From the NCBI GenBank assembly GCA_037042915.1, contig CM073196.1, positions 310,001-374,000 on the forward strand: 64,000 bases of DNA. The letters run 5' to 3'. Source of the DNA: Auricularia sp. M13. Lineage: Eukaryota > Basidiomycota > Agaricomycetes > Auriculariales > Auriculariaceae. The notes beneath the pieces were generated by a model. It was not told where the DNA came from, made no database searches, and worked only from the letters and a program-made list of their open reading frames with translations. Of this stretch, positions 35,113 to 48,306 are shown in pieces. How positions within the stretch are numbered: the stretch's first letter is position 1; every line of letters starts with the position of its first letter. The translations under genes and the position numbers were made by a program.

Positions 35113-38100
35113 GAGGTGGACACTGTGAGGAGTAGTCTGTGAACTTCGCGAGCTACGTGAAATTTTCCCGGCGGTTCCCGGTGGACCCGCCGCAACTCTC
35201 GCGCATGTCGACTTTTCTACAGCGCGTCGTTCATTCGGGGCAAGGAGGACTACCCCCGGAATCCGAGCCTGGGGGGCGGCCGCCCGACCCAGACTCGTCA
35301 GCCAGCAGCACGAGGATCGGCGGCTCGCGCCAATCCACGGCGCCGCCGTCGCCGCACCAAGGCGCGCAACCCGTCGTGCCCGACCAGTCCGCGATACACG
35401 CCTCGGGCGGTGGTTCCAGCTCGAGAACCGTGACTCAAGGATCCGCCGTCTCGCGAGGCATGTCGCAAGCACCGCAGAGCACCTTCGTCTTCGGCGAGGT
35501 CGATGGGTCGCCCAGCCGCCATTCGCCGACAGCGGTCGCGCTGTCGGCCAAATTGGAGAGGCAGCGCGTTCACGCGCGCTCGAAAGAGCCCTCGCCCGAA
35601 CCCAGCGCGACTGCTATCACGGCAGCGGACATTTCGTCCATGTTGCAGTCCAACGCGGATGTACGCGCTGCGTACGACGCTCTGCTCGCCTCGTACAGCC
35701 GGAAACGGGAGCTCATCGACCTGGACGAGGATGGCATCATCGTTTTCGAACGGGACGATGGCTCACAGGCGGATAATGGCGCGGAATCGCTGCTAGTCAC
35801 GCTGCAGGATCGGGTCACCATGCTGCGCGACATGGTTTTCTCGTCCCGCCTGCTCGAGTACACCGACCCGGACGCTCTGCGAGGACCCGCGCTGAAGGAA
35901 GGCGCTTACGCGCTCTTCGAGAATGTGGCGAACAGTCTGACGGAAGTGCTGCAGTCTTGTTTCAGCGAGCTGCCTTGGGCCGGAGTCGTACCGTGGCCCA
36001 CGGAGGACTGGTACGCCAACACAATCGCGAGTCTATCTAAGCCCTACTCGACGGTTGGGCAACTAGCCCGGGCGTTCAACACAGCGCAGGGTTGGATTGA
36101 CCATATCGCCGGCATCGTCGAGGTGCATCTGCGGATGCGCGAGCCCTCCTCGGTACCGCCGCGCCCACGTATCTTCAGCCGCGGGCTGGACCACTACGCT
36201 AGTTTCGGGACTCCTGCGCGCAAGAAAACCTCTGAAGAAGGCAGCGACCCGCTATTCCAAGCGTCCCCGTCTACAGCCACAGCCCGCCAATGGACCCCGA
36301 AGGATCAGGAGGTTTGGAGGAAGCTCCAGACTGGTACGCCGGGTTCAGAGGACAACTTCTATACGCGCACGGTTTCCCGCAACGTCGTCAATCCTCGGCG
36401 TGTCACGCTGGCGGAGCCGCTCGCCGCGCCCACGCCCACCAGACCCATACGGTGGGCGTTAAACCCGACCGACGAGGACAAATTCGAGGCTCCACAACGC
36501 CCGGTGGTCAACTACTTCACGACGGAAACGAACGCGCCCGCCAAGGGCGACCTTCTGGCCGGTATCGGGACGCCCAGAGTACGCCGGAGGCCGCGGCAAT
36601 CGGACGCAGAGGAGGCTGCCGCGCAGATGACCATGCGCGCTGCCGTGGACGAAGCAGCGGCCCGTCCGGCCCTCGTACCTCGCGACCCTTGGCGAGAGTC
36701 TCCGCCGCACGGTCGCTCAACGGACGCTTCGAGGGAAGAAGTGTCCCGTCAGCTGTCGCTCCGCCATGGCACGACGTCGCCGCGCCCAACGCGCACAAGT
36801 TTGGAACGCAACTTGGCGCTGTTCGGCATTGAAGAGGAGGAGAGTGACCCGGCCGGGGGGCGCGCGCGCAGGACTGTCGACGGGCAAGGCCCTTCCGGTC
36901 AAGGCGCCTTCTTCGCGCGCGGCCGTTCTGGCGCGGCTGCAGGTGCAGGAGCCGTCAGTGGCCTACCGGGAAGGAACGGCAATAGCCCTCCCAATGGTGG
37001 AGGCCGCGTACCCTCGCATGGCGGCGGCCATCGCGGGTACCCCGCGCAGGGCGCGAGCGGTGGCGGACCTCCTGGCCCTGGCGGAAATTCTCCCTCCAGT
37101 GGAGGTGCGGGGCGAGGCTGACCTCCTCCTGGACCCCCTGCCGGCGGCGGTGGGGGCGGAGGGGGAGGAGGCGGAGGAGGAGGTTATCCTCCGGCTAACG
37201 CCCCGCCCGCGGACAGGCCGCGCATCGACTCAAAGTTTCGCATAGACGCGTTGCCGTCGTGGGACGGCCAAGCCAGCACTGCGTTGACCTACTTTGCGGA
37301 ATTGCGCAAGTGGGCTGAGCTGGGGGGCTCCATCCCGCAGCAGCTTGGGACGTTCGCGCCACTGCGATTTAAGCACGACGCCGCGGACTGGTGGGAAGCG
37401 ATATCGCTCGAGGATAGGCAAGTCTTGCGCCAGGACGTTTACTCGCTTATCAGCGGAATCCGGCAAGGGCTGCTCACGCGCACCTGGGTGCGCGACCTCA
37501 CGGAGTATTGCAACACCATGAGTTTCCGCCAGCCAGGGTACGGCAAGGAGTCTCCCCAAGCGTTCTTCCGTCGCCGCGCGATCATCGTCAACGCACTCTA
37601 CACCTTCTCGGAAGAGGAACAAGTAGCGTACATCTTGAGCAAAGCTCCTATCCCATGGATCGCTACTCTCGGGGACCGACATATCGACACCGTGGCGGAG
37701 CTGCTGCAGCGCGCCGCCGAGCAAGAACCGCAATTAGTTCAAGCTGCCGTCTCCGAGATGGAACTAGATCGTCGTATTCATATGCACCTGGAGAAGTACA
37801 TGCGTCCCGCGGGAAGGCAGTTCGTAAGGCGTACGCCCGTCGCAGAACCTGGTCGGGACGCGCAGCAGTACCAACGACCCCCTCCGGCTCGCGCACACCT
37901 CGCGGCCGCGGGTGACGAACGCGCGCTCATCGACTTGTCAGACCAGTACGCTATACCGGGTCCAGCGGCAATGCCGGAGGAGGACGACTACGACTCGCAG
38001 CCGTTCGACGTGTTCAAGTCGTCGTCGGAACCGTTGCACGACTCGGAACGGGCTTACCAGATTTACGCATACCTCGCGTCGAAGAAGAAAGGGCCGCCGC

Positions 38101-41100
38101 CGGGAGGGTATAAATTCCCCAAGTACGAGTTGGTGAGCAAACCGCCGCCACCATTTGACTGTCGTTTCTGCGGCGGTCGGCATTGGCACAAGGAATGCAT
38201 ACACAACTCGGCCGGTGGCAAGAAGGGTACTGCTATGCTGGTTGCTCACGATCTGGCTCCCGATGAAGATCTTCTGTACTCGATAGCGGAAGGATCAGCA
38301 ATGCCATCTCGTTCTGCTTATGTTTCCTTGCGTGACCTTCTCAACAGCGACCCCGACTTGACTCCAGACGACGGATGGATAGCTCCCTCGTCGTTGGAAC
38401 CTGAGCACGTCCGCGCAGAGAGGGCGCCGACTGTGACGGAAGAGCAAGACTCGTGGGTGACTTGGCAGAAGAGCGCTGAAGGGTTGGGCGGTGCGAGCGC
38501 TGTCGTCTTCCTCGACCAACAGCCTCGTCGGAGTGTCTTCCGCGAACCGTCCCCCCAGAGTCATACGCGCGCGGCGCCAGAGCGCGGGCTAGTTGTATAC
38601 TCGCCCCCGCTGTCCCAGGCGCCGTTACCGTCTATTAAACCGTTGGAGCCTGACTTCACGCATGGTTACCAGCCGGCGCCACCAGCGCTCATTCGGGCAA
38701 CTCAAGCGTTCGCGGTGGATCAGCGCCGCGACGTACTAGTCATAGATGATGAGTTCGACGTGTGGTATAGGTCGACCCCTAAAGCCAAGGACGAGCTGCT
38801 AGAGCCGGACGGGGATGGCTACGTCGAGCATTGCCACCGGCGGCAAGCTGTGCTGTTCGCCGCGGCCCTCAATGCGGAAGCGACGCCACCGCCGGCGCAG
38901 CGCGAGGTTGAGGTCGTGCCCCGCCGGCGTCTACCAGAGGGCCATTCGTCCGTGGGGATGGGAGTGCTGTCCGTTCCGGGCAAGCTCGTGTCCGATAACG
39001 AAAGCGCGGTTACGCTACGGTTGGATTCAGGCGCGAGCATATCGCTCATTGCAGAAGAATACCTCAAGCAGCTCAAGGATCCGCCTAAGATCCGCACGGG
39101 CCTCAAGATAGAGATAGCCCAGCTGACCGACCAATCTCCGCGGTTGAAGGGGTATGTCACCGTGCCCGTGCGCATCCAAGCGGAAGACGGCACGACCATT
39201 GTGCTTCGTGCTGAGCTGTACGTGGTGCCCGGCATGACGGTGCCAATCCTGCTCGGCGAGGATTTCCAGTTCAGTTATGAGATGAACGTTTTACGCAACG
39301 TGGAACTAGGCACGAAAGTACAGCTGGGGGAGTCTGGGATCTCATTCAAGGCCTTCTCGACTGCGGACGGCGCAGAAGAGCAAGTACGAGCCGCGTCGAA
39401 GCTCGCGCAGAGTTACAAGGTCATCCCTAAAGACGTACCGTCGTTCGTCGCAGCGAAGCAGCATCGCCGCCATAAAGCGAACAGGCTCAGGCGGAAGAAA
39501 GCAACGGCGGACGGCGCGTTACGAGCCTGGGAGGACGTACTCATTCCTCCAGAGACATCCAAACTGGTGACGATAGCGGGCGACTTGCAGCAAAATCGTG
39601 AATGGTTCGTAGAGCGTTATCTAATTCCTCAGTCAGATGAAACCTTCTTAACGGTGCCAAACACGTTGCTGGATTTGCGAACTACGGACGCGGGCAGAGC
39701 GGAGCCAGGATCCATAGCCCGTTGCAGCCAGCTCTCGGTTTCCAACCCGACGAAGATCCCTCGCCTGCTGCGCGCGGGTACCCTACTCGGCTTCGCGAAG
39801 GACCCGCAGGGATTCTTAGACGCGCCCCACTCGGAGAAGGAATGGTTGGAATTCAGCGCCAAAGCTGAGACGTATGCGGCCCTGGCTAAGGAGATGAACG
39901 CGGAATGCTCGAACGACTCGAGTCTCGGCGCCGAGGTCGCTCCTGCCGCGACAGTACAGGCGGAAGCGCCTGGATTACAGTCCGCGAGCGTTTTAGAGCA
40001 GAGAGCGCGAGCTCGCGCTAGTGCTCCGTGCGCGGAAGAACTGTTGGACCTGCCAGGCGTTAAACCGCTGGATTCTGGGACCGCCGACGAGCTGCAGCCC
40101 CCGGCGCTGGCGGAGGCGCCAGACCCGGAGGTGTACTCATCCGCCGAGCTAGAGAAGCTGCTGGATATTTCGCCCGACGTTCCGAATGTCTACCGCAAAC
40201 GCGCTTTAGAGCTATTCCGTAAGCATCTGCTCGCCTTCGGACTGGATGGGCGGCTAGGCGAACTGGACGCCAACGCGAAGATACGTACGAAACCCGACAC
40301 AGAACCCATTTCGCTGCCCATGCACGGCACCTCGCCGGAGAAGCGAAAAGTTATCGAGGAGCAACTCGACAAGTGGTTCAAGTTGGGCGTTATCGAGCCG
40401 TCTATCAGTCCATGGGGAGCGCCGGTCGTCATTGTCTACCGTAACGGCAAGGCTCGATTCTGCGTGGATTATCGAAAGCTGAACGCGGCTACGATAAGCG
40501 ACGAATTTCCTATTCCTCGACAAGCAGACGTCCTGTCCGCGTTATCTGGATCGCAAGTCTTATCCACGCTCGACGCGCTCGCGGGTGTTAACCAGATGAA
40601 CATCGCGCCTGAGGACGTCGAGAAGACCGCTTTCCGTACGCACAAAGGATTGTTTCAGTTCCGACGGATGCCGTTCGGCCTACGGAATGGCCCTGCAATA
40701 TTTCAGAGGGTCATGCAGAACATTCTATCACCTTTCTTATGGATGTTCACGCTCGTCTACATCGATGACATAGTCGTCTATTCGAAGACTTACGAAGAGC
40801 ATCTCCAGCACCTGGATAAGGTCTTGGGCGCGATCGCGCGCTCAGGACTGACGTTGGCACCGACGAAGTGCCATTTTATGTACTCGTCGATCCTACTGCT
40901 AGGGCATAAGGTGTCACGACTCGGGCTGTCGACGCATGAAGAGAAAGTCAGCGCAATCATGGAGATAGAGCGGCCAACGAAGGTACAGACACTTCAAGTG
41001 TTCCTAGGCATGGTCGTCTATTTTCAAGCTTTCATACCGTACTATTCCTTCATCGTCACGCCGCTCTTCCGGCTGCTGAAGAAGGGCGTCAAATGGGAAT

Positions 41101-43753
41101 GGGGCGAGGAGCAGGAGCATGCTTTCCGGGAAGTCAAGCGCGCGCTGCAAGCGGCGCCAGTACTCGGGCACCCGGTAGCGGGTCGACCCTATCGACTCTA
41201 CACGGACGCGTCGGACGAGGCACTGGGCGCGTGCTTGCAGCAGGTCCAGGAAATTAAGGTATCCGACTTAGCTGGTACTGCAGCTTACGATCGCTTGCGC
41301 GCAGCGTACGACGCGAAGGAATCCGTTCCTGTGCTGTGTAGCAAAGTTTCGGCACGCACGAATGACGTCCGCTCCGATCTAACCTGGGCAGACCGTTTCG
41401 AGGACACGATCGTGGAGACGGAGCGCGTAATTTCGTACTGGAGTCGCACTTTCAAGAGCGCGGAGAGGAACTACTCGGCCACTGAGCGGGAGGCGCTCGC
41501 GGCGAAGGACGCGCTGATCAAGTTTCAGCCTTATATCGAAGGAGAAAGGATCATCCTCATAACGGATCACTCTTCCTTGCAATGGGCACGTACGTTCGAG
41601 AACGCGAACCGGCGCCTCGCGGCTTGGGGCCTAGTCTTCAGCGCGTACAACCTGGAAATTGTACATCGCGCTGGTCGTCTTCACAGCAACGTGGACCCTT
41701 TGTCCCGACTGCCGCGGGATTCACGCACGCAGCGCGTCCGAGGCGCACCAGCTCACGTCTCGCCGGCTAAGGATACCACTCCGGCAATTTACACGGACTT
41801 CAACCTGGCAGAACTTCGCGAACTCGCAGCCGCGGGTGAACCCGCACAGCGTATGGCGTTCGCCGACCTTGCTTTCCATCTCGACGATCTGTTGGAAGCG
41901 ACAGAAGCGTCTACTGCAGAAGCGCATGCGGTCACGCGTAGCGCAACCAAACGAGCGGTGGAGATCCCCGCTACGTCTGTAAGGGGTACTTTACCGAAGC
42001 AGAAGGGACAAAAAGCAAACCACGACGCGGGAAAGCTGCGTTACGAAGACAGGATGGACTGGGAGGCCAAGAATCCGCCGCCAACGCTCCTAGTATCGAT
42101 GAGCCCGCTAATGCGAAAGCGTTACGTGGACGGGTACGCAAAGGATCCCGCCTTCAAGGATAAGGGCTTTAATTCCGACGAACGCTCATGGTATCCGGGG
42201 AACAGGTTCTACAGAGACAGCGATGGTCTTTTATTCTTCCGGGACGCGGACCTGATGCCACGTCTTTGCGTTCCAAAGTCCGAACAAAAGGACCTCATTC
42301 AACACCTTCACGAGTCGCAGTGGGAGTCCGCGCACGCGGGGCCCGCGAAGACCTATTTGAACGTCGTCGACCGCTTCTACTGGCCGCGCATGAAGGTGGA
42401 CATCGAGACGTTCGTCAGGACCTGCGACGTATGTCAGAAATCGAAGGACTCCAACTTCACGCGTTTCGGCAAGCTGCAGCCGCAGCCCATTCCGCGCAAC
42501 CCGTACGAGCGTATATCTCTCGACCTTGTCACCGGGTTGCCGTGGTCGGGGTCCTACAACGCTATACTGGTGATAGTCGACGTGCTGACGAAGCACGCGC
42601 AGTTCATAGCTACAGACACCGGCCTGGACACAGAACGCTTCGCCGAGCTTTTCATTAAGTTCGTAGTCAGCAGGTTCGGCGTCCCGTCCGAGATGGTAGC
42701 AGACCGCGACGGGCGTTGGCTTTCCCGATTCTTCGAGGCGGTTTGCAAGCAGCTAGGGGTTCACATGATACTGTCGTCCGCGCATCATCCGCAGCACGAC
42801 GGCCAGACGGAGCGCACCAACCGGACTATGGAAACAATGTTGAGGAGCTACGCTACGGCCGACCCGAAGAGCTGGTCCGAATGGCTGCCAGCGATTGAAT
42901 TCGCTTACAACAGCAACGTACACGCGTCGACGGGGGAGATGCCGTATCAGCTACTGTACGGATTCAAGCCCCAGTCGCCGACTGACCTGCTCGTCCCCCA
43001 GGCGGCTGGCGACTCCGTGGCTCGCGGCGTCACCGCGCATGCTGGTGCCGACTCGTTCTTGGAAGCCTTCGAGGCGCGCAGGAGCGCAGCGCGCGATGCG
43101 ATCGCATTAGCGCAACATCAGCAAGCTCAGGCTTATAACACGCGGCGGCGCGAGTTAGTCTTCGAGCCCGGGCAGCTGGTTCTTATTCGCCCTAAGACCC
43201 TGCAGCTGGTCGAATCCAAGGGCGAGGGCGCGAAGCTGGTACAACGTGCTTTTGGGCCGTTCGCGATCCAAGAACGAGTGAACGACTCGACGTACAGAAT
43301 TGACCTACCGGACTCCTTCCCTATGTCGAACGTCATCCACATTAGCCACCTGCGGAAGTACGAGTCTTCACCGGAATGGTATGGAGAGCGTACCAGGCTT
43401 CCGTACCCTCGCTGGGATCAAAGCGCCTCCGAGGAATATCAGGTGGAGCGCATCATCAGTCATCGTCGGAATCGCAAGAAGGGCCTCCTGGAATATCTCG
43501 TTCGCTGGGAGGGGTACGGCCCATCGCATGACGAATGGCTCACCGCGCGGGAATTGCGCAACGCACCAGCGCGGTTACTCGACTACCGCCGCGCGCACAA
43601 CCTCTAGCTCACACGCTCGTTCCGAACGACTTTCTATCTCTTTATTACAGTCTAGTTAAGTATTCGTTCCCTCTTCGAACCGTCGATTCCGTTCTTTCCA
43701 TCTTTTCACTTCTATTTTAATCTCCGATTTTTCATTCTTGCCTCGCTCGAGCC

Positions 43754-46054
43754 ATGATCCAACCCTTTGAGCCCCTCGCTTCACTGGTCGCCATCGCCAC
43801 TTCGCGCTACGGACGCCTGTTCGTTACGGGCCAAGGCGGAGGTTCTGCCCTAGCCGCGACTGACGCGCGGCCGCGGGACCAGATCGCGGACTGCCACACG
43901 CTCGCGCCCGACGTCGACATGATCTCGGTTGACCAACCGTGGCTGCCCAGCTTCGAGCCCTTCCAGTACCGCCCCCTTTATACGGTTGTCTGGCGGGAGG
44001 GGTACCGTCGCATATGGATCGCCAGGAACTGCCACTCCCCGTTCATGCTTCCGCCCCCGACGATGGCCGAGCCGGTGGTCTGCGCCTGCCCGGACGTCGT
44101 CACAGGGGAAACGGATGGCCGCTACGGGCTGCTCAGCAACTCCTACCCGCTGCAGGCGGCGCAATATACGGACAGGCTGTTCTACCGCCCCTATGCGCCC
44201 GACCTCTTCTCTGGAGCCGGGCCCTGCGCCGCGCGCCTCGAACCGGGGTTCCTAACGCAGTGGGACAGCAGCTGGGTGTACCATGACGGCGACGTGTACC
44301 ATTGGACGGCCGACTTCCGCAACCAGATCGATATGACGGACGAGGTAGACGACTTGGTGCGACGCGCCCTCGGGCTGCCCGTTTTTCCTGCCTCTGGGCT
44401 CCATAGCGCAGTCGCTCGAGAGGAAGCCACCATGAAGCTCGGATGGGCACGTTACGTGCTGCAAGTCCTGGATCGACGCGCGCAGAATGTTGAACGCCTG
44501 ATCGCGCGCGGAGAATGGGAGCACGTCAGGACCCGCGACCCCTTGACTTGGGCAAACATCATCGCCGAGGGCTACTTCGACGCGGGCGCCGTCGGTGCCT
44601 GGTTTGCGGACGCCTGGGCGCGCCGCGTGAAAGTGTTGGAGTTGGTACAGCGCGGGCTACCCGTCTTCTACCTTTGGTCACCTGAGCTCGAAGAGACGAT
44701 CCCGGCCTTGGCCATGCCCGCGGGCGCGCGGGCTAAGCTGGGTCTGGGAATCAATGCGTGGGAACCTACGCCTACCGTCCGCAGGCTGGTCTACGAGGAC
44801 GACGAACACCTGGACCCGGCCGAGCATGACCAAGGCGGACCGCTCGAGGAAGAAGACGTCCCAAATCCCGACGCCGGTCAAGAGGCGCGCCCTGTCAACG
44901 AGCCACCCGCTATGGAGGCGCCAACTCAGACTCTGCTCGCGTCCGTCCCACTGCTCGATCGCATTGGCCCCGTACGCGAGGATGCAGAGGACCCGATGGA
45001 CGACTCCACTGACGAGGCCACGTGGAGCCGCATCGCTGACACCCTCGACGAGATAGAGGGCGTGGGCATCGGCGCGTACAATCCCGCTCCGCCAACGCAG
45101 GAGCAAGGCGCCGAGGACGAGGACGAACAGGAAGTCGCGTTCCCCAAGGAGGGGTACCATTTCCGTATCGTCCATAGCACCCGACTGAGTACGCGCATGG
45201 GAGATGATATCACCTCAGTGCCGTGCAAGCGTGTCGACAACCAGGTGCAGCGTCTTCTGCAGGATGACTCGAACTTCATGGAGGAGCTCGTCCCGCCTCG
45301 CAACCATGTGCTCGCGGGCATCGACAGCGCCGACAACGCCTTCTTGCTCGGCGGGCCGGCGCTCCTCATCTACGATGATGGCATTGTTCGCCGGGTCCTG
45401 AACCACGCCTTCACACAAGGTATCGTGAAGAACGTTTTCGAACTCCTCGAGTTCCTCATCGAGAACGGCATGCGATTCTCGACGGGAATTGGAGTTACCG
45501 CGCCCGCGCCACTCCGAGCCATGCACCTGCACGAGGTGGACACAGGCATGTGGTTCAGTGAGGACGCCCCCATTGCGCAGCAGTACCGCATCTGGCACAT
45601 GTCTGTCCTGATCTTCGTCGAGCGTCGCCCTCACTTCACTAGAGCCGCGCTAGCTAGAGGCAGCATCCTTAGCCTCATCATACGCGCATTCGCTGAACTT
45701 CGCTTCCCGCTTCGCCCAACCGAGACCGTCTTCCAGTACGGTAGCCCCAGCGCCATCACCATCGACGGGCGCGTCCTGCACGACGACTGGCTCTCGGCGG
45801 CTGAGGAGGCACTGCTTCTCGGATTTCCGCACGCGAAAGCCAGGAAGAGCCTGCTACCGCCCGTAGTGGTGTTCAACAAGTTCTACGCAGGCGTGCTCTC
45901 CAACGAGATTGAGGACTGGTTCAACAAAAGGCTGCGCGAGCTGCGTCACGGCAAGAGGGAGGAGACGGACGGTGAAGCGAAGGGCTTGATGAGCACGGCA
46001 GAATGGAAGCGCGCCCTACGCTCGGCGGCTCGCACTAGTTGGTACGGCGCTTGA
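43754..46054 (+). mobile_element. Third frame of the chromovirus (part of the element), unknown function
   Basis: A 766-residue frame starting at an ATG 147 bp after the end of pol and ending 22 bp before the 3' LTR, so it is internal to the element. It has no signal peptide, no clear membrane span and no furin-like site, arguing against a typical env. Composition is soluble-protein-like: an N-terminal half with aromatic-rich segments (SVDQPWLPSFEPFQYRPLY, HWTADFRNQIDMTDEVDDL), a central acidic linker (about residues 350-465) and a C-terminal half with VKNVFELLEFLIENGMRF and FNKFYAGVLSNEIEDWF. I recognise no family. Confidence 0.8.
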
Positions 46055-46076
46055 GCAACCCTCGGAGGGGGGGCTC

Positions 46077-46397
46077 TGTAAGGGGTACTTTAGGATAGCT
46101 CCGAGGATTACTCTCGCTCATTGTTGACGTTTGTTTTTGACAATCTTAATCTCTCGTTTTCGCTCTTTCGCAACCTCGCTCAGGCAGGAACGCCTGAACT
46201 GAGAACTGCGAACGGCGCGGCTCATATCACCATCGACTACCGTCTCGCTAGCGCGCGTACGCTGAAGAAGCATACCCGCGCTCGCTCTACCGTCTCGGCG
46301 CTCACCGCCGCTTTATTACACCTCAGACGGTCCTCGCGAGGATCAGTTAGACTACTCCCCACTCGTACCTCAACGAGCGTCGCCCACGCTCGTTACA
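46077..46397 (+). repeat. 3' LTR of the chromovirus
   Basis: 321 bp, two base differences from the 5' LTR. The CGCGG target copy follows at 46398-46402. Confidence 0.95.
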
Positions 46398-47068
46398 CGC
46401 GGCGTCACCGACGTCCAGGTCATGGAGGTCTATCCCGATATCGAGCCTGAAATCTTGGATATATGGGAAGTGATTCTTTCACGCACATCCTCTTCGATTA
46501 CCAGAGGTTTGTCAGCACGGGCCCCGGCGTTGCGGGCATACGCATTCTGCGGCACCTCGACTCCGTCGACGAACTCTTCATTTCTCGCCAGCCTGGAAGC
46601 TATGTGGAGCAATTGGTCGTCTCGGCGCACAGTCCGACAGGCAAAACCCGCACACTGTCCTTTGTCTGGCAGCCGGATGCGTTGGCATTCAGACCTTCTG
46701 ATCTGTGGGCCCACATATCGGCGCCGCCTCGCGCGCTCGTTGTGGACGCGCGTCTCTGGGCAACGCTCGTCGAGCCGCTCCCGCCGCAGATGGCTGCCGG
46801 CGTGAAGAAGCTCACTGTCCCGGTACCCCCATCGTTTGATACATCCGCGCTCTCCCAGGATACAGTCGGTCGCTCCACTGCCCTCGACGAACTGAAAATT
46901 GCCGGGCACCACTGGGCGGACGCGCCGACCGTCTCCTCAGCGATGCTGTTATCGTTCTTCCAGCGGCTGTGTGTGCCGACGGGTGTTCGGCGACTTGTGA
47001 TCCACCACGTTAGAATCGATGGGCAAGCCTCGCTCCGAGATATAGCTCATACCATAGTTTACCAATGA
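46398..47068 (+). pseudogene. F-box homologue 3, right part
   Basis: Begins with the second CGCGG copy and reads RGVTDVQVMEVYPDIEPEILD, then the good frame shifts near 46460 to GSDSFTHILFDYQRF and continues GIRILRHLDSVDELFIS, TLSFVWQPDALAF, APPRALVVDARLW, SFFQRLCVPTGVRRLVIHHV and a stop at 47066-47068. These blocks align with F-box protein 2 to its C-terminus. With no F-box, a frameshift and an 11.6-kb insertion, this is a pseudogene. The decay may predate the insertion. Confidence 0.82.
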
Positions 47069-47580
47069 TCTTTCTAACTCTGATTGACTGGCTGTAAATT
47101 GCTTGCAGTGCTTTAATATACATTCAATCAATTGTACTTTATGTATCACTGAAATGGACTGAGATTGCATTGTGCATATGTTTTTCTAGATCATGATTTT
47201 CCAGACTCTGGGTATTGGTTCCGCGGATGTTTGCATGTAGTGTACAGCTTCCGCGACATCGGCTGCGGTTGACGAACTCTGCCTCCTACCGCCATCTACG
47301 TCTCTCCATTGAAGATGACTGAGCATAACCAGTCTTTTAATGCACGCAGGGGTGGACGTGTGCGTAGCAGAAGCAAGTTTCTACCAATTTGCTCGCTCAC
47401 AGTGTCCGTAGAATCGTCACAATCAACAACGCGGCGCTCCCGCTCAAGCTTCCGCTGCCGGGGCCCATCCTGCGACGACGAATCAACCTGTGAGTGCCCC
47501 TAGAGATGCTCGAGCGAACATTGACCATGAGCACCAGGCACAGGTGCCTGTACCAGGCGCAAGCTCTGATACAGGCTCGG
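47069..47580. other. No gene recognised
   Basis: Between the F-box remnant and the LTR of the next retroelement. No feature with support. Confidence 0.5.
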
Positions 47581-48306
47581 TGTTACGCCCGTGCCCCGGT
47601 CCGCGGACCTCACGTGCTCCCGGCATCACTCGGCGTCATTCTACGTCACCCGGCCAACTCGGTCAACTCGGTCAAGCTCCCGAATACCCGGCTTATCTCC
47701 CCTCGTGTTCATATGCTCGGGATATGTTCTCCTCATCGTCCTCTACCTCTAGACCTCTCCCTCACTTCTCTAGCTTCTCTCCTTACTCGCATACATCCAC
47801 CTAACTCGCCTTGTCCCTACTGTATCGATAGTGTTCATATCCGGTTCGCTCCACTCGTCTTAGTCATTCGCCTCTCGTCATTCGCCCGATCCCCCGATAC
47901 CTTACCCACTCGCTCTTACTCATCCTATCGGCCGATGACGACGATCTCTATTGATCTGAGGCCCCCTCTCCTTCGTCTCTAGGATACACTCCGAGTACAT
48001 CGGATCACCTCCCCAGGTATAAAAGACCCTCGACTTTGTATCTAGCTCCCCAGTTACGAAATCGACATAGTCGTGCCCCTCGCACACTCTATCCCTCTCT
48101 CTCTCGACTTCGCCTCTGGGTTCTCCCCTCGCCCGACTTACTCGTCTGAGTCCTCTGCTGCTCGCGGTCCCCTCGGTCGTGCTACTCGACGTAGCCGGTG
48201 TGCTCAATAACGCACCGAAGGCTCTAGTTGTTCGTTCGAGTGTTCTCTGCGCCCGGACGTTCGACTATCCTTGCAACCAAACCCCCAAGGCACAGCAGGC
48301 TTAACA
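47581..48306 (+). repeat. Presumed 5' LTR of the second Ty3/gypsy element
   Basis: Starts TGTTACGCCC and ends GGCTTAACA, giving matching TGTTA/TAACA termini. A TATAAAAG at about 48018 suits an LTR promoter. Boundaries are inferred from one copy only. Confidence 0.55.

Larger units (their letters stand above)
34792..46397 (+). mobile_element. Ty3/gypsy chromovirus with an additional third frame (fossil copy, young)
   Basis: LTRs of 321 bp lie at 34792-35112 and 46077-46397 (TGTAAG...GTTACA), with two differences by eye, about 99.4% identical. The target duplication is CGCGG (34787-34791 and 46398-46402). Parts: a disordered leader frame (35.2-37.1 kb), gag core with WWEAI (about 37.3-37.7 kb), zinc knuckle CRFCGGRHWHKEC (about 38.16 kb), protease DSGAS (39.03 kb), reverse transcriptase YIDDIVVYS (40.76 kb), RNase H YTDASDEALGA (41.2 kb), integrase with HHCC region, DRDGRW and HHPQHDGQTERTN (42.3-42.9 kb), and a chromodomain ERIISHRR...LVRWEGY (43.4-43.6 kb). 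Order RT-RH-IN plus chromodomain defines a chromovirus. A purine tract GGAGGGGGGG precedes the 3' LTR. It looks largely whole and young. Gag and pol are in overlapping frames, as the family often has. Confidence 0.95.
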
